The notes under the pieces were generated by a model. The model did not search any database and was not told the DNA's origin. It worked only from the letters and a program-made list of their open reading frames with translations. A stretch of 29,841 nt of DNA from a virus: IMG/VR virus record IMGVR_UViG_3300024306_000063, positions 1 through 29,841 of that record; one strand, written 5' to 3'. A program made the translations under genes and the position numbers. Below are positions 19,179 through 25,372 of this stretch, in pieces; the first letter of the stretch is position 1; every line of letters starts with the position of its first letter.

Positions 19179-19400
19179 TTATCCCATATGCATGAAAATA
19201 AAATGCTGTTCACATACATCTATGATTTTGCCAGTATTTTTATCTGGCTGGGTAAACTTAGCCAATTTGTTGCACTTGGTACATTTTTCTTTCTTACTTG
19301 CACAGTTTTCATTAGTGCATAGCAAAGCCTTGTTTTCAGCGTCGATTGGAGCGGTATATAAAGTACCACAATCTTGACACACTATATTAACATCTATCAT
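19179..19400 (-). CDS. Double zinc-ribbon protein
   Basis: The 73-residue product has Cys pairs at VCQDCGTLY, CTNENCASKK and KCTKCNKLA and a final VCEQHF. That is enough for two zinc sites. It resembles small ribbon proteins of phages, without a named family. Its start is set by a TATAAT exactly six bases upstream on the minus strand, so the message is leaderless. Confidence 0.65.
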   Translation of the reverse strand: MIDVNIVCQDCGTLYTAPIDAENKALLCTNENCASKKEKCTKCNKLAKFTQPDKNTGKIIDVCEQHFIFMHMG

Positions 19401-19412
19401 ATAATCATTATA
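19401..19412 (-). promoter_or_regulatory. Leaderless promoter -10 (TATAAT, N6, ATG)
   Basis: On the minus strand TATAAT (19407-19412) stands six bases before the ATG at 19400. No -35 match is visible. Confidence 0.6.
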
Positions 19413-19423
19413 TCATTAAGTGA

Positions 19424-19660
19424 TTAGTTATGGTTTTGTGCTTCTTTTATTTTATGCCATGAGCCTATAATGCCATTTTTAACCTTTTCTCTCAGGGTTT
19501 CCCCAAAAGATCCAAAGCCAAACTTGCTGCCAATGTACTCTTCCCCAGTTTCCATGTCAATAACCTTCCACTTTCCAGGAGCCTTAGTATGTATAATTAG
19601 GTCTATTGGTTTTTCATAAGAATCGACGGTAGATCCGTCTAAAAGAACCCTTTTATCCAT
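19424..19660 (-). CDS. 78-residue protein, unknown
   Basis: The ATG at 19660 overlaps the TAA of the oxygenase gene (TAATG); an upstream TTG at 19666 is less likely. The product is a beta-rich basic domain (VDSYEKPIDLIIHTKAPGKW, KVIDMETGEEYIGSKFG) with a helical end. The pattern 'GKWKVIDMETGEEY' is often met in small phage proteins, but no function is known. It is cotranscribed with the oxygenase. Confidence 0.6.
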   Translation of the reverse strand: MDKRVLLDGSTVDSYEKPIDLIIHTKAPGKWKVIDMETGEEYIGSKFGFGSFGETLREKVKNGIIGSWHKIKEAQNHN

Positions 19661-20421
19661 TAACAATCTTCGTTAGTAGATATATACTTATTGTCAATGT
19701 TATCCCAACATCTTCCATAGATGGTATGTCTATTGCCACCAGTTACCTTTGTCACTCTGTGTTCAAACTCTCTGTACAGAGGAATATTTACAAGCATACC
19801 TGGTTCTGGTTTGATTTCGTAATCTTTATTTTTAAATTGTAAGATGCCACCTTCAAAGTTATCATTAATATATACATTGAATGAGGCTGATATTTTTGCT
19901 TCACTCACGATTCTTTTACCTTGAGTTTTAGAGTTTTCTACAATAGTTCTTTGTTGAATATCATCGTCAGCATCATCTCGTTCATAATGCCATCCCATGG
20001 CGTAATCTACGTCATGTCCTAACTCTGCAATAATTTGCTCATCAGGAACCTCAAAGAATGACTGAAGTGCACCCGCACCACCAAAGTGCTTAGGAACTAC
20101 TGATTCTATTCGCTTTTCGATAGGTTTGACATGTAGTGGTCTATATTTAGAGTTTGGTCCTGGTACTAGCATATTACCAAATTCATCATAATCTGCAATA
20201 TAGCCTAAAAACTTATTCTTAGTATTTCCTCCATATGGGGAACGCATGGTGGTATACCAGTCTTTTGGATCGTTGGCTTCTTCGTTAAGCCATCTTAGTT
20301 CTTCGTCGGTTAAAAAGTTACGGATGACCCAAAGATCTTTTTCAATGTATTCTTTGCGGGGCTCCCAAATTGCTGCTAATTCTTCTACGCTTAGCGACGG
20401 ATCAAATGGATTTTTAGACAT
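19660..20421 (-). CDS. 2OG-Fe(II) oxygenase (oxygenase 4), HxE variant
   Basis: At 253 residues this is the longest oxygenase in the window. The metal motif appears as GWHYERDDAD, so the second ligand would be Glu (HxE) instead of Asp. The core strand is SFNVYINDNFEGGILQF, the turn PEPGMLVNIPLYREFEHRV holds the distal His, and GGNRHTIYGRCW supplies the 2-oxoglutarate Arg. About 120 residues precede the core, including WVIRNFLTDEELRWLNEEA. Its start is leaderless (TATAAT six bases upstream). The HxE ligand is unusual and could alter activity. Confidence 0.82.
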   Translation of the reverse strand: MSKNPFDPSLSVEELAAIWEPRKEYIEKDLWVIRNFLTDEELRWLNEEANDPKDWYTTMRSPYGGNTKNKFLGYIADYDEFGNMLVPGPNSKYRPLHVKPIEKRIESVVPKHFGGAGALQSFFEVPDEQIIAELGHDVDYAMGWHYERDDADDDIQQRTIVENSKTQGKRIVSEAKISASFNVYINDNFEGGILQFKNKDYEIKPEPGMLVNIPLYREFEHRVTKVTGGNRHTIYGRCWDNIDNKYISTNEDC

Positions 20422-20433
20422 ATACCGATTATA
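20422..20433 (-). promoter_or_regulatory. Leaderless promoter -10 (TATAAT, N6, ATG)
   Basis: On the minus strand TATAAT (20428-20433) is six bases before the ATG at 20421, between the end of the upstream operon (20446) and the oxygenase gene. Confidence 0.6.
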
Positions 20434-20445
20434 CCAGAATATTAC

Positions 20446-20568
20446 CTATTTATCCTCTTCTTTTTCTACTTTATCTTTAGGAACCCAAACCTTTTTACCA
20501 TCTTTCCATATAGGCCAATAGCCTAAAGACCGCCAATCCATATTAGTTATCTTAGGCTCTTTGCTCAC
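20446..20568 (-). CDS. 40-residue protein, GTG start
   Basis: The GTG overlaps the TGA of the preceding gene (GTGA). The product contains NMDWRSLGYWPIWKDGKKVW followed by PKDKVEKEEDK: aromatic in the middle, charged at the end. It is the last gene of the ten-gene operon beginning at 22783. No family known. Confidence 0.55.
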   Translation of the reverse strand: MSKEPKITNMDWRSLGYWPIWKDGKKVWVPKDKVEKEEDK

Positions 20569-20909
20569 GACAATTCCTCAATCATTTCTTCTAATATTTC
20601 TTTGTTAATGCCCATCCAGTCGAGTGCCTCTTCATTATCAATATCCCGTTTTAAATAATAAAGGGCTTCCTGTAACAATTTATTGAGTCTATCACGTAAA
20701 AGCGTTTCTGCCAATTCTTCGGTTCCACACTTAGGGCTATACCATGTTTCTGAGCGGTATCCATGATGACTTGCTTGCCAATAAGGTTCTTGTCCATATG
20801 AATAGGTCTTTGTTATATACCAGTGACAATCACGATCTTTATGATGGTCCATTCCGACATACCTATACCATTTATCGGTTAAATCAATAATCTCTTCTTC
20901 AAGTGTCAC
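20565..20909 (-). CDS. Hypothetical 114-residue protein
   Basis: The product starts with an acidic helix and has a middle rich in aromatic and His residues (DHHKDRDCHWYITKTYSYG, WQASHHGYRSETWY). It ends in two acidic helices. The middle resembles the next gene upstream (WEIQRWYGTDEKGYWSSACR, AYTEWG), so the two may share a small beta domain. It overlaps both neighbours by four bases. Function unknown. Confidence 0.6.
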   Translation of the reverse strand: MTLEEEIIDLTDKWYRYVGMDHHKDRDCHWYITKTYSYGQEPYWQASHHGYRSETWYSPKCGTEELAETLLRDRLNKLLQEALYYLKRDIDNEEALDWMGINKEILEEMIEELS

Positions 20910-21172
20910 TTTGGCTCCTCAATTTTATTCCAATTTAAATCAAAATGATTAGTTGCATTACCAATCTTCATCTTTTTTAATTTTCTTTTAATGGCCAGCC
21001 TCATACCCCATTCAGTATATGCTAAACCGCCCCTACATGCACTTGACCAATATCCTTTTTCATCTGTACCGTACCACCTCTGAATCTCCCAGAATCTGGC
21101 ATGTCTACCGTATCTCCAGTCACGATCAACCTTGATGATATAGTCTGGTCTCTTATTTTTATTTTTGCTCAT
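20906..21172 (-). CDS. Hypothetical 88-residue basic protein
   Basis: The product has a lysine-rich start, then an aromatic beta-rich core (IIKVDRDWRYGRHARFWEIQ, GYWSSACRGGLAYTEWG) and a basic helix (MRLAIKRKLKKMKIG). The core is similar in pattern to the neighbouring 20909 gene. Four-base overlaps on both sides place it firmly in the operon. Function unknown. Confidence 0.6.
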   Translation of the reverse strand: MSKNKNKRPDYIIKVDRDWRYGRHARFWEIQRWYGTDEKGYWSSACRGGLAYTEWGMRLAIKRKLKKMKIGNATNHFDLNWNKIEEPK

Positions 21173-21348
21173 TTCTTTTTACCCTTTTTATTTTTTGCAG
21201 GGTTATCATAATTTAAATTTAGCATTCCTTGCTCCAATAATGCTTTGTCCAATATAAAATTAGGACAATGATTAACTGCTAAATCGTACACATTTCCACA
21301 GTCACCACATTGCCAAGTAATGTCATCTACATTAACAAATAGTCTCAT
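21169..21348 (-). CDS. 59-residue zinc-binding protein
   Basis: The product begins RLFVNVDDITWQCGDCGNVY and continues with DLAVNHCPNF, giving a CxxC pair and a His-Cys pair (NHC) for one zinc site. A lysine-rich tail (KNKKGKKK) follows. ATGA junctions with both neighbours support it. No family known. Confidence 0.6.
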   Translation of the reverse strand: MRLFVNVDDITWQCGDCGNVYDLAVNHCPNFILDKALLEQGMLNLNYDNPAKNKKGKKK

Positions 21349-21560
21349 GTATTCATCATAGCATTAATACCCTTGATTACGCAAGTTTCAATGCTATCTC
21401 CATATCTATGATTAAACATTTGACCAGTCTCCCAAGGAAAGTCATCTTCTATAATTAAATAAGTATTGATTGATTCCTGGTCTGTACCACCTGAAACTCT
21501 ACCAATGTGGTATGTTTTAATTAGTTTATCATTAACGTAGATTGGAATGTGAATTGGCAT
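21345..21560 (-). CDS. Hypothetical 71-residue protein
   Basis: From the ATG at 21560 the product is MPIHIPIYVNDKLIKTYHIG, then acidic residues and ETCVIKGINAMMN. The start is uncertain: ATGs at 21575 and 21596 are in frame. The one at 21560 has GGAA at a workable distance, and it gives a protein starting at its first beta strand. It overlaps the next gene by four bases. Function unknown. Confidence 0.55.
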   Translation of the reverse strand: MPIHIPIYVNDKLIKTYHIGRVSGGTDQESINTYLIIEDDFPWETGQMFNHRYGDSIETCVIKGINAMMNT

Positions 21561-21564
21561 TATT

Positions 21565-21804
21565 TTATTTTCCATTCCTTGCAATATCAACTGCATCTGC
21601 TAACCCATCTGCATAAGTTAAATGTTCTGGGTTATCTGTTTTTCTCCAAACAGCAGCAATTTCTTGTGCTACCTGCTCACGCAGGACAGTTTCAATATCA
21701 TGTAATGTCTTTCTAATTAAAGCATCTTCCATGTTACCTGCATATTCCATAAGAAGTTTTATTGTTAGTTGTTCTGCATGTGGATTATTCATTACATTGT
21801 CCAT
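21565..21804 (-). CDS. Hypothetical 79-residue helical protein
   Basis: The product is mostly helical (AEQLTIKLLMEYAGNMEDAL, RKTLHDIETVLREQVAQEI) with a final ADGLADAVDIAR helix. Two starts are possible: the ATG at 21804, and one at 21792 that overlaps the previous stop as TAATG and has a better-placed GGA. The helices resemble small phage proteins of the 'helix bundle' kind. No family known. Confidence 0.58.
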   Translation of the reverse strand: MDNVMNNPHAEQLTIKLLMEYAGNMEDALIRKTLHDIETVLREQVAQEIAAVWRKTDNPEHLTYADGLADAVDIARNGK

Positions 21805-21941
21805 TCTTCTGTTAATGCTTCATAAATTTCAATGGCAAGATGAGACGGTAGAATTAAAGTCCTACATCCATACATATCATCCTCAGTACTAATAATAGCC
21901 TTTTGGCCATCTTTAATATTATAGTCAATATTTAGTTTCAT
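21792..21941 (-). CDS. 49-residue protein, unknown
   Basis: The product MKLNIDYNIKDGQKAIIST is followed by EDDMYGCRTLILPSHLAI and an acidic helix. Strand-turn-strand then helix suggests a small folded domain. The start follows the previous TAA by one base with AAAGGG as ribosome site. It overlaps the next gene. Function unknown. Confidence 0.58.
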   Translation of the reverse strand: MKLNIDYNIKDGQKAIISTEDDMYGCRTLILPSHLAIEIYEALTEEWTM

Positions 21942-21942
21942 T

Positions 21943-22311
21943 TTAACCCTTTCTCAATTCTGCTTTTAGTTCTCTTTTAATAGTTTTCCATTCATGTTCA
22001 TGATAATACCAACGATTAGCATGATCATTAATAGCATAGGCTTCTACTTCTTCTGCAGTTCCCCAGAAAATCCCCTTAACAATTTCTTCTTTTAATTCTT
22101 CAACCTGTTCATCGTTTTCACAACCTTCAAGGGCATCGCAATAAGAGCATGATCCATATCCAACTACAGTAAATCCAAATTTATTACCATTTTTGAGCAG
22201 GTATACATAATCACCCTGCCAATCACCAATATTCCAGTCTTTAATAATGGTTCCAGCAGATGCAACTAAAGAGTCATAAGACTCTGATGGATAATAATAT
22301 TCTTCGCTCAT
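21943..22311 (-). CDS. Hypothetical 122-residue protein with Cys pair
   Basis: The acidic product has SYDSLVASAGTIIKDWNIG, a beta-rich middle (DYVYLLKNGNKFGFTVVGYG), the cysteines SCSYCDALEGC, and an acidic helix before a basic end. The 'YGSCSYCDALEGC' element suggests a metal site. Proteins with this layout are frequent in actinophage early regions, but none is characterised to my knowledge. It overlaps the upstream gene by four bases. Confidence 0.6.
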   Translation of the reverse strand: MSEEYYYPSESYDSLVASAGTIIKDWNIGDWQGDYVYLLKNGNKFGFTVVGYGSCSYCDALEGCENDEQVEELKEEIVKGIFWGTAEEVEAYAINDHANRWYYHEHEWKTIKRELKAELRKG

Positions 22312-22571
22312 AACTTTCCTAACATATATTTAATTCGTCTTAATATTGACTTAGATTCAAAACACTCAGGATGAATGTCATACCCATACTCTGCATATTG
22401 TCCAAGGGCATAATTCCAAGCATCTTGCCACTTTTCAAATTTTTTATCAGTAATTTCAGCCTCTGGCATAATCTGTTCATCATTTTCATCAGTATCAGAA
22501 GCAAATCCTATTACCGCAGCATATCCACCAAGTGGATGCTTGCGAATGATATAAAAGTTATCTGCACTCAT
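22308..22571 (-). CDS. Hypothetical 87-residue protein
   Basis: The product starts MSADNFYIIRKHPLGGYAAV, continues with a long acidic loop and a helix KWQDAWNYALGQYAEYGYD, and ends in SILRRIKYMLGKL. The 'ADNFYIIRKHP' start is one I associate with small conserved phage proteins, without known activity. It overlaps both neighbours by four bases (ATGA). Confidence 0.6.
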   Translation of the reverse strand: MSADNFYIIRKHPLGGYAAVIGFASDTDENDEQIMPEAEITDKKFEKWQDAWNYALGQYAEYGYDIHPECFESKSILRRIKYMLGKL

Positions 22572-22783
22572 GCTAACTCTTTCTCAATAGCCTGAACAGT
22601 TAGGCATGGATAAAGTTCATCGTCAAGATTACAACGGTATCCACGAATAGAATGCTCAGGCTTATGCAATTCCACTACTGCACGAAGGGCAATAGCATTG
22701 TCGCAAGCAATACATTTACAGCCTATTGCTTTAGAACCTGCAATTTGTCCATCTAATATTTCTATTAATTTATTATGTAGCAT
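22568..22783 (-). CDS. Small zinc-binding protein, first gene of a ten-gene operon
   Basis: The 71-residue product has a helical start, a Cys site GCKCIACDNAIALR (CxCxxC), the conserved-looking VVELHKPEH, and a second part with RGYRCNLDDELYPCLT. The cysteines probably hold zinc. Similar CxxC plus ELHKP proteins are common in actinophages. The gene is leaderless: TATACT lies six bases upstream of its ATG with a good -35 and a repeated operator-like sequence. Confidence 0.65.
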   Translation of the reverse strand: MLHNKLIEILDGQIAGSKAIGCKCIACDNAIALRAVVELHKPEHSIRGYRCNLDDELYPCLTVQAIEKELA

Positions 22784-22842
22784 ATATACAGTATACAGTT
22801 CGGCGGAAAATAAGTCAAGTTTTTAAAGTTCGGCGGAAAATA
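22784..22842 (-). promoter_or_regulatory. Leaderless promoter with paired operator-like direct repeats
   Basis: On the minus strand TTGACT (22813-22818), 17 bases, TATACT (22790-22795), six bases and the ATG. The 16-base direct repeat AGTTCGGCGGAAAATA (plus strand) occurs at 22797-22812, exactly filling the spacer, and at 22827-22842 upstream of the -35. The repeats are 30 bases apart, about three helical turns, as expected for cooperative binding of a regulator. Confidence 0.7.
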
Positions 22843-22890
22843 GAATATCAAACCCCTTATGCTCTAAACGAGCAATATGGTTTAATAGCC

Positions 22891-22902
22891 TATAATATGC
22901 CT
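22891..22902 (+). promoter_or_regulatory. Leaderless promoter -10 (TATAAT, N6, ATG)
   Basis: TATAAT at 22891-22896 and the ATG at 22903 are six bases apart. An ATG at 22897 abuts the box and is too close. Just upstream is a small hairpin TGCTC/GAGCA nested in AAACC/GGTTT. Confidence 0.6.
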
Positions 22903-23223
22903 ATGACCCCTACTATCCTATATATTATCTACAACCAGGAATATAATGCCATAAAGATAGGGATAGGGGATATAACTGGTAAAAGGTTTCGCCAGCATAG
23001 GACCAAGGGATGGGAATTGGTTTGTTATTGGTATTTTCAAAATCGGGCGGGAGCCAGAAGAGTCGAATCTATAGTACTACAAACCCTAAGAGAGAGATAT
23101 GGACATTACCTAGATAAGGGAGATATGCCCCAAAGAGGATATACAGAGACCTTTGATGCATCTAAAATAACCAAGAGAAAGATACTGCGTTTGGTCAATA
23201 AGGCCATAAAGGGTTTGTTATAG
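22903..23223 (+). CDS. GIY-YIG-like nuclease (T5orf172/MUG113 type)
   Basis: The 106-residue product opens TPTILYIIYNQEYNAIKIGI, with the paired strands of a GIY-YIG domain in the T5orf172-type variant ('YII...IKIG'). It goes on with FRQHRTKGWELVCYW and RRVESIVLQTLRER, where the conserved Arg and Glu of the active site are expected. It may be a small endonuclease of homing or defence type. The start at 22903 is chosen because the promoter -10 is six bases upstream, as in other genes here. Codons are less A+T rich than nearby. Confidence 0.68.
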   Translation: MTPTILYIIYNQEYNAIKIGIGDITGKRFRQHRTKGWELVCYWYFQNRAGARRVESIVLQTLRERYGHYLDKGDMPQRGYTETFDASKITKRKILRLVNKAIKGLL

Positions 23224-23244
23224 CCCCCGCTTTTTTATAGGTGA

Positions 23245-23256
23245 TATAATCAATCT
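23245..23256 (+). promoter_or_regulatory. Leaderless promoter -10 (TATAAT, N6, ATG)
   Basis: TATAAT at 23245-23250 is six bases before the ATG at 23257. A C-rich stretch and T-run (23223-23237) lie between the nuclease stop and this box and may terminate the upstream gene. Confidence 0.6.
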
Positions 23257-23982
23257 ATGATCATTAACAATCTTACAGATAATATTATTTATATCGAGAA
23301 TGCTATCCCAAACCCTAAAGAGATAGTTGATGCTTTAAACTCTACTGATGGAGATCCTGTTATTTCTCCAGTTATCTATCCTTGGGATAAGTGGGTTGAC
23401 CATTCATATGATGACATTAGAGGTTATGGACAAGTACATCGTGGATATATAAAGACAGTTGATTGGGATGGTTGGATTGCCAATAGTGCAGAAGAATGGT
23501 TTGATAAGAAGATAACTCCTGATCACTCCCCTTCCCATACAGAGGCTTTTAAGATAGTAAAAATGATTGAAGAACCATTGCTCAAGGTTATAGATGTATG
23601 GGCTGAGAAGACAAATAATTCTGTGCCAGATTTCATTACTCGCAATTACTCTATTTATACATACCGCCAAGGTGGACATGTTGGTAAGCATCTTGATATT
23701 GACCCTACAAACCCCTCACATACTATGGATTGGACTATCTTGATATATCTTAGTGATGACTATGAAGGTGGAAATATTAACTTCCCTGACCAGAAAGTAA
23801 GGTTTAGACCTGCTGCTGGAAGTGCTTTGTGTTTTAGAACTATGGAACCACATATCGCTGAAGAAGTAACTGGTGGAGATAAATATTTTTGTTTTTTCTA
23901 CCTTCATACTGAGTATGGATTGTGTCTTTCATCCTATGATCAGTTCTGGCATATAGTAAATCAAGTCAAAAAATCACAATAA
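23257..23982 (+). CDS. 2OG-Fe(II) oxygenase (oxygenase 5), paralogue of oxygenase 1
   Basis: The 241-residue protein has the HxD motif in VGKHLDIDP, core strands MDWTILIYLSDDYEGGNINF, the turn RPAAGSALCFRTMEPHIAEEV with the distal His, and GGDKYFCFFYLH as the 2-oxoglutarate end. The N-terminus (NIIYIENAIPNPKEIVDAL, VIYPWDKWVD) parallels oxygenase 1 at 1412 (IVYFTQAIENP, ITPWVDWV), so both came from one ancestor. It is transcribed from its own leaderless promoter and stops nine bases before the first DnaA box. Substrate unknown. Confidence 0.87.
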   Translation: MIINNLTDNIIYIENAIPNPKEIVDALNSTDGDPVISPVIYPWDKWVDHSYDDIRGYGQVHRGYIKTVDWDGWIANSAEEWFDKKITPDHSPSHTEAFKIVKMIEEPLLKVIDVWAEKTNNSVPDFITRNYSIYTYRQGGHVGKHLDIDPTNPSHTMDWTILIYLSDDYEGGNINFPDQKVRFRPAAGSALCFRTMEPHIAEEVTGGDKYFCFFYLHTEYGLCLSSYDQFWHIVNQVKKSQ

Positions 23983-23990
23983 TCTAATAA

Positions 23991-24011
23991 TTATCCACAA
24001 CTTTATCCACA
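23991..24011 (+). other. Two DnaA boxes (TTATCCACA)
   Basis: Two perfect TTATCCACA boxes stand at 23991-23999 and 24003-24011, 12 bases apart in the same orientation, at the left edge of a 340-base non-coding region full of repeats. This is the standard mark of a DnaA-dependent replication origin or of a DnaA-controlled promoter. Confidence 0.7.
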
Positions 24012-24045
24012 GATAAATCTTACTGTTATTTTTCTTATATGGGGT

Positions 24046-24065
24046 TAAAGTGGAGTAAAGTGGAG
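24046..24065 (+). repeat. Tandem decamer TAAAGTGGAG
   Basis: TAAAGTGGAG is repeated twice without a gap (24046-24065), followed by related GATAGTGGTGGATGG. It may bind an origin or regulatory protein. Confidence 0.6.
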
Positions 24066-24115
24066 GATAGTGGTGGATGGAACGCTTTTATCGTAGGCGC
24101 CGTAATCCCAAACCA

Positions 24116-24226
24116 CAAACCATACTACCATCAAACCATTTAACCATCAAACCATCTACCATATATCCTCGATATTGTCAAACCATATATAAAAGGTTTG
24201 GCATTATACATGCAAAACCATGGTTT
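24116..24226 (+). repeat. Left cluster of CAAACCAT/ATGGTTTG octamers
   Basis: CAAACCAT occurs at 24116, 24132, 24148 and 24179. The first three are 16 bases apart. A fifth site forms an inverted pair around CCATGG (AAAACCATGGTTTG, ending at 24226). Together with DnaA boxes this resembles an iteron array. The whole stretch 23983-24328 holds no gene. Confidence 0.7.
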
Positions 24227-24328
24227 GTCAAGTAGGGATTTTTGCAGAAAATTCCAGAAAAATTGGAATAATTTCGTAATATCTTTTAAAATGTTTGAAA
24301 ATGTTTAAAAACCAGAAAGAATGGTTTG

Positions 24329-24553
24329 TTACTCTTCATTAGGGAGATTATAGAGAGTTTCGTAATCTTTTTTAACTTCCCCCGCAGTTTTGTAGAAGGC
24401 AGGGAGGAATGGTTTGATAGGCGCTTTAGCAATTGTATACAACATGCCCGTCAAAACCGTCATGTCTTTCGTAAACAAGTCCCAATCAGATGGCTGATCA
24501 TGTCTATGTGAATTTTTATTCTGATACATTCTTGCAAAATGACGGGGACTCAT
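24329..24553 (-). CDS. 74-residue basic protein inside the origin-like region
   Basis: The product is MSPRHFARMYQNKNSHRHDQ and on, His- and Arg-rich at the start, with LFTKDMTVLTGMLYTIAKAP and a helical end. It lies between the two octamer clusters, and the octamer and TTCGTAAT motifs also occur inside it. Its promoter is leaderless (TATAAT six bases upstream, with extended -10 TGT). Position suggests a replication or regulatory protein that may bind these repeats. No family is recognised. Confidence 0.55.
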   Translation of the reverse strand: MSPRHFARMYQNKNSHRHDQPSDWDLFTKDMTVLTGMLYTIAKAPIKPFLPAFYKTAGEVKKDYETLYNLPNEE

Positions 24554-24565
24554 AATTTAATTATA
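24554..24565 (-). promoter_or_regulatory. Leaderless promoter -10 (TATAAT, N6, ATG)
   Basis: On the minus strand TGTTATAAT (-10 at 24560-24565) lies six bases before the ATG at 24553. Confidence 0.6.
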
Positions 24566-24613
24566 ACACTCTTTAATTCCCGCCTGAAAAGCGGCGGGGA
24601 ATAGAAAAGATCC

Positions 24614-24769
24614 TTCGTAATACCCCTATAGTAAATACCCTATATAGAATACACTATGGTTTGATGGTTTGACAAACCAAATATATTATGCTAGAGGGTT
24701 TGATGGTTTGGATCGTAATGGTTTTTCCAGGAAATTTGGATATTCTTCGTAATATGGTTTGATGGTTTG
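24614..24769 (+). repeat. Right cluster of ATGGTTTG tandem pairs and TTCGTAAT motifs
   Basis: ATGGTTTG is paired head-to-tail at 24656-24671, 24695-24710 (first half AGGGTTTG) and 24754-24769. CGTAAT-type motifs stand at 24614-24621, 24712-24719 and 24746-24753, the last two directly before an ATGGTTT copy. TTCGTAAT is also found at 24273 and 24359. Non-coding otherwise; 24554-24879 has no gene. Confidence 0.7.
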
Positions 24770-24776
24770 ATAACAA

Positions 24777-24848
24777 CCCTCGGCACCTAGGGGTCAGGGG
24801 AGTAATAGCCACAGCCTAACGGCTCAACTATACATGCCCCCTGACTTA
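24777..24848 (-). ncRNA. Candidate small RNA with GTCAGGGG stem
   Basis: A minus-strand promoter ends just before this stretch and no reading frame follows its start. The first bases can form a stem GTCAGGGG/CCCCTGAC (24793-24800 with 24838-24845) enclosing a small AGCC/GGCT hairpin. The 3' part contains AGGTGCCGAGGG, which is found again in the intergenic region at 28729-28740. Promoter plus stem plus repeated motif suggests a short RNA; there is no clear terminator. Confidence 0.4.
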
Positions 24849-24853
24849 CTCTA

Positions 24854-24883
24854 AGTATAGCAAACCATCTGCCATCTTGTCAA
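24854..24883 (-). promoter_or_regulatory. Promoter TTGACA-N18-TGCTATACT reading into a non-coding stretch
   Basis: On the minus strand TTGACA (24878-24883), 18 bases, and TATACT (24854-24859) with extended TGC. The TGA stop of the gene at 24880 lies inside the -35. A CAAACCAT copy (24861-24868) lies in the spacer. Confidence 0.65.
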
Positions 24884-25170
24884 GTATCAAAATGCTCTGA
24901 TTGCTCCATCATGTCGTCTAATGATTCATAGGACTGTGTTTCATCTATAGCCAGGAATTCGCATAGCATACCCCAGGCTTCTTCTATATAGACTTTAGCA
25001 GTAGGGGTTGCTTCTACTATCCCCTCGTTAATTGCAAAGGCCAGAGGCAGTGCCAGATCGTTGTATTCCATGTAGTCTTGCATTGGCTCTGCATCTCTAT
25101 AAGCCATCCAAAGTTCATCTAGTATCTCGCACTTTCTAGAAAAGTCTGTGTTGGTAGAATCTGATTTCAT
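24880..25170 (-). CDS. Hypothetical 96-residue acidic protein
   Basis: From the ATG at 25170 behind AAAGGAAC, the product has CEILDELWMAYRDAEPMQDY, then MEYNDLALPLAFAINEGIV and two acidic helices. The element 'YNDLALPLAF' is one I associate with a small actinophage protein family without known role. The start chosen overlaps the previous gene by 35 bases; ATGs at 25185 and 25212 are alternatives. Its stop lies in the -35 box of the next promoter. Confidence 0.6.
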   Translation of the reverse strand: MKSDSTNTDFSRKCEILDELWMAYRDAEPMQDYMEYNDLALPLAFAINEGIVEATPTAKVYIEEAWGMLCEFLAIDETQSYESLDDMMEQSEHFDT

Positions 25171-25348
25171 TTTGTTCCTTTTCATACTGCGCTGATTCAG
25201 CGATTTCAACAAGACGATTATACGCTACATTTGGTGATGTCCTTGCTAAATAAACGCCAACCTGCTCAATGTCAAGGCGTAAGTCTGAAACGATAGCAGA
25301 CAAACGCTGTGCTACTTTTTCTTCAGGTGTTATAGTTCGTCTAATCAT
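25136..25348 (-). CDS. Hypothetical 70-residue helical protein
   Basis: The product is MIRRTITPEEKVAQRLSAIV and helices through to NEIRFYQHRLF. Three short helices suggest a small helix-bundle, perhaps a regulator, but no family is seen. AAGGAGG is a strong ribosome site, and TACAAT (minus strand, 25364-25369) is a likely -10. It is the first gene of a two-gene unit. Confidence 0.6.
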   Translation of the reverse strand: MIRRTITPEEKVAQRLSAIVSDLRLDIEQVGVYLARTSPNVAYNRLVEIAESAQYEKEQNEIRFYQHRLF

Positions 25349-25372
25349 AGTGCCTCCTTAAGCATTGTATCA

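Noticed and set aside
24116-24769. CRISPR-like array from repeated ATGGTTTG/CAAACCAT
   Set aside because: The repeats are only eight bases, occur in both orientations with irregular spacing, and no cas genes are present; iterons fit better.
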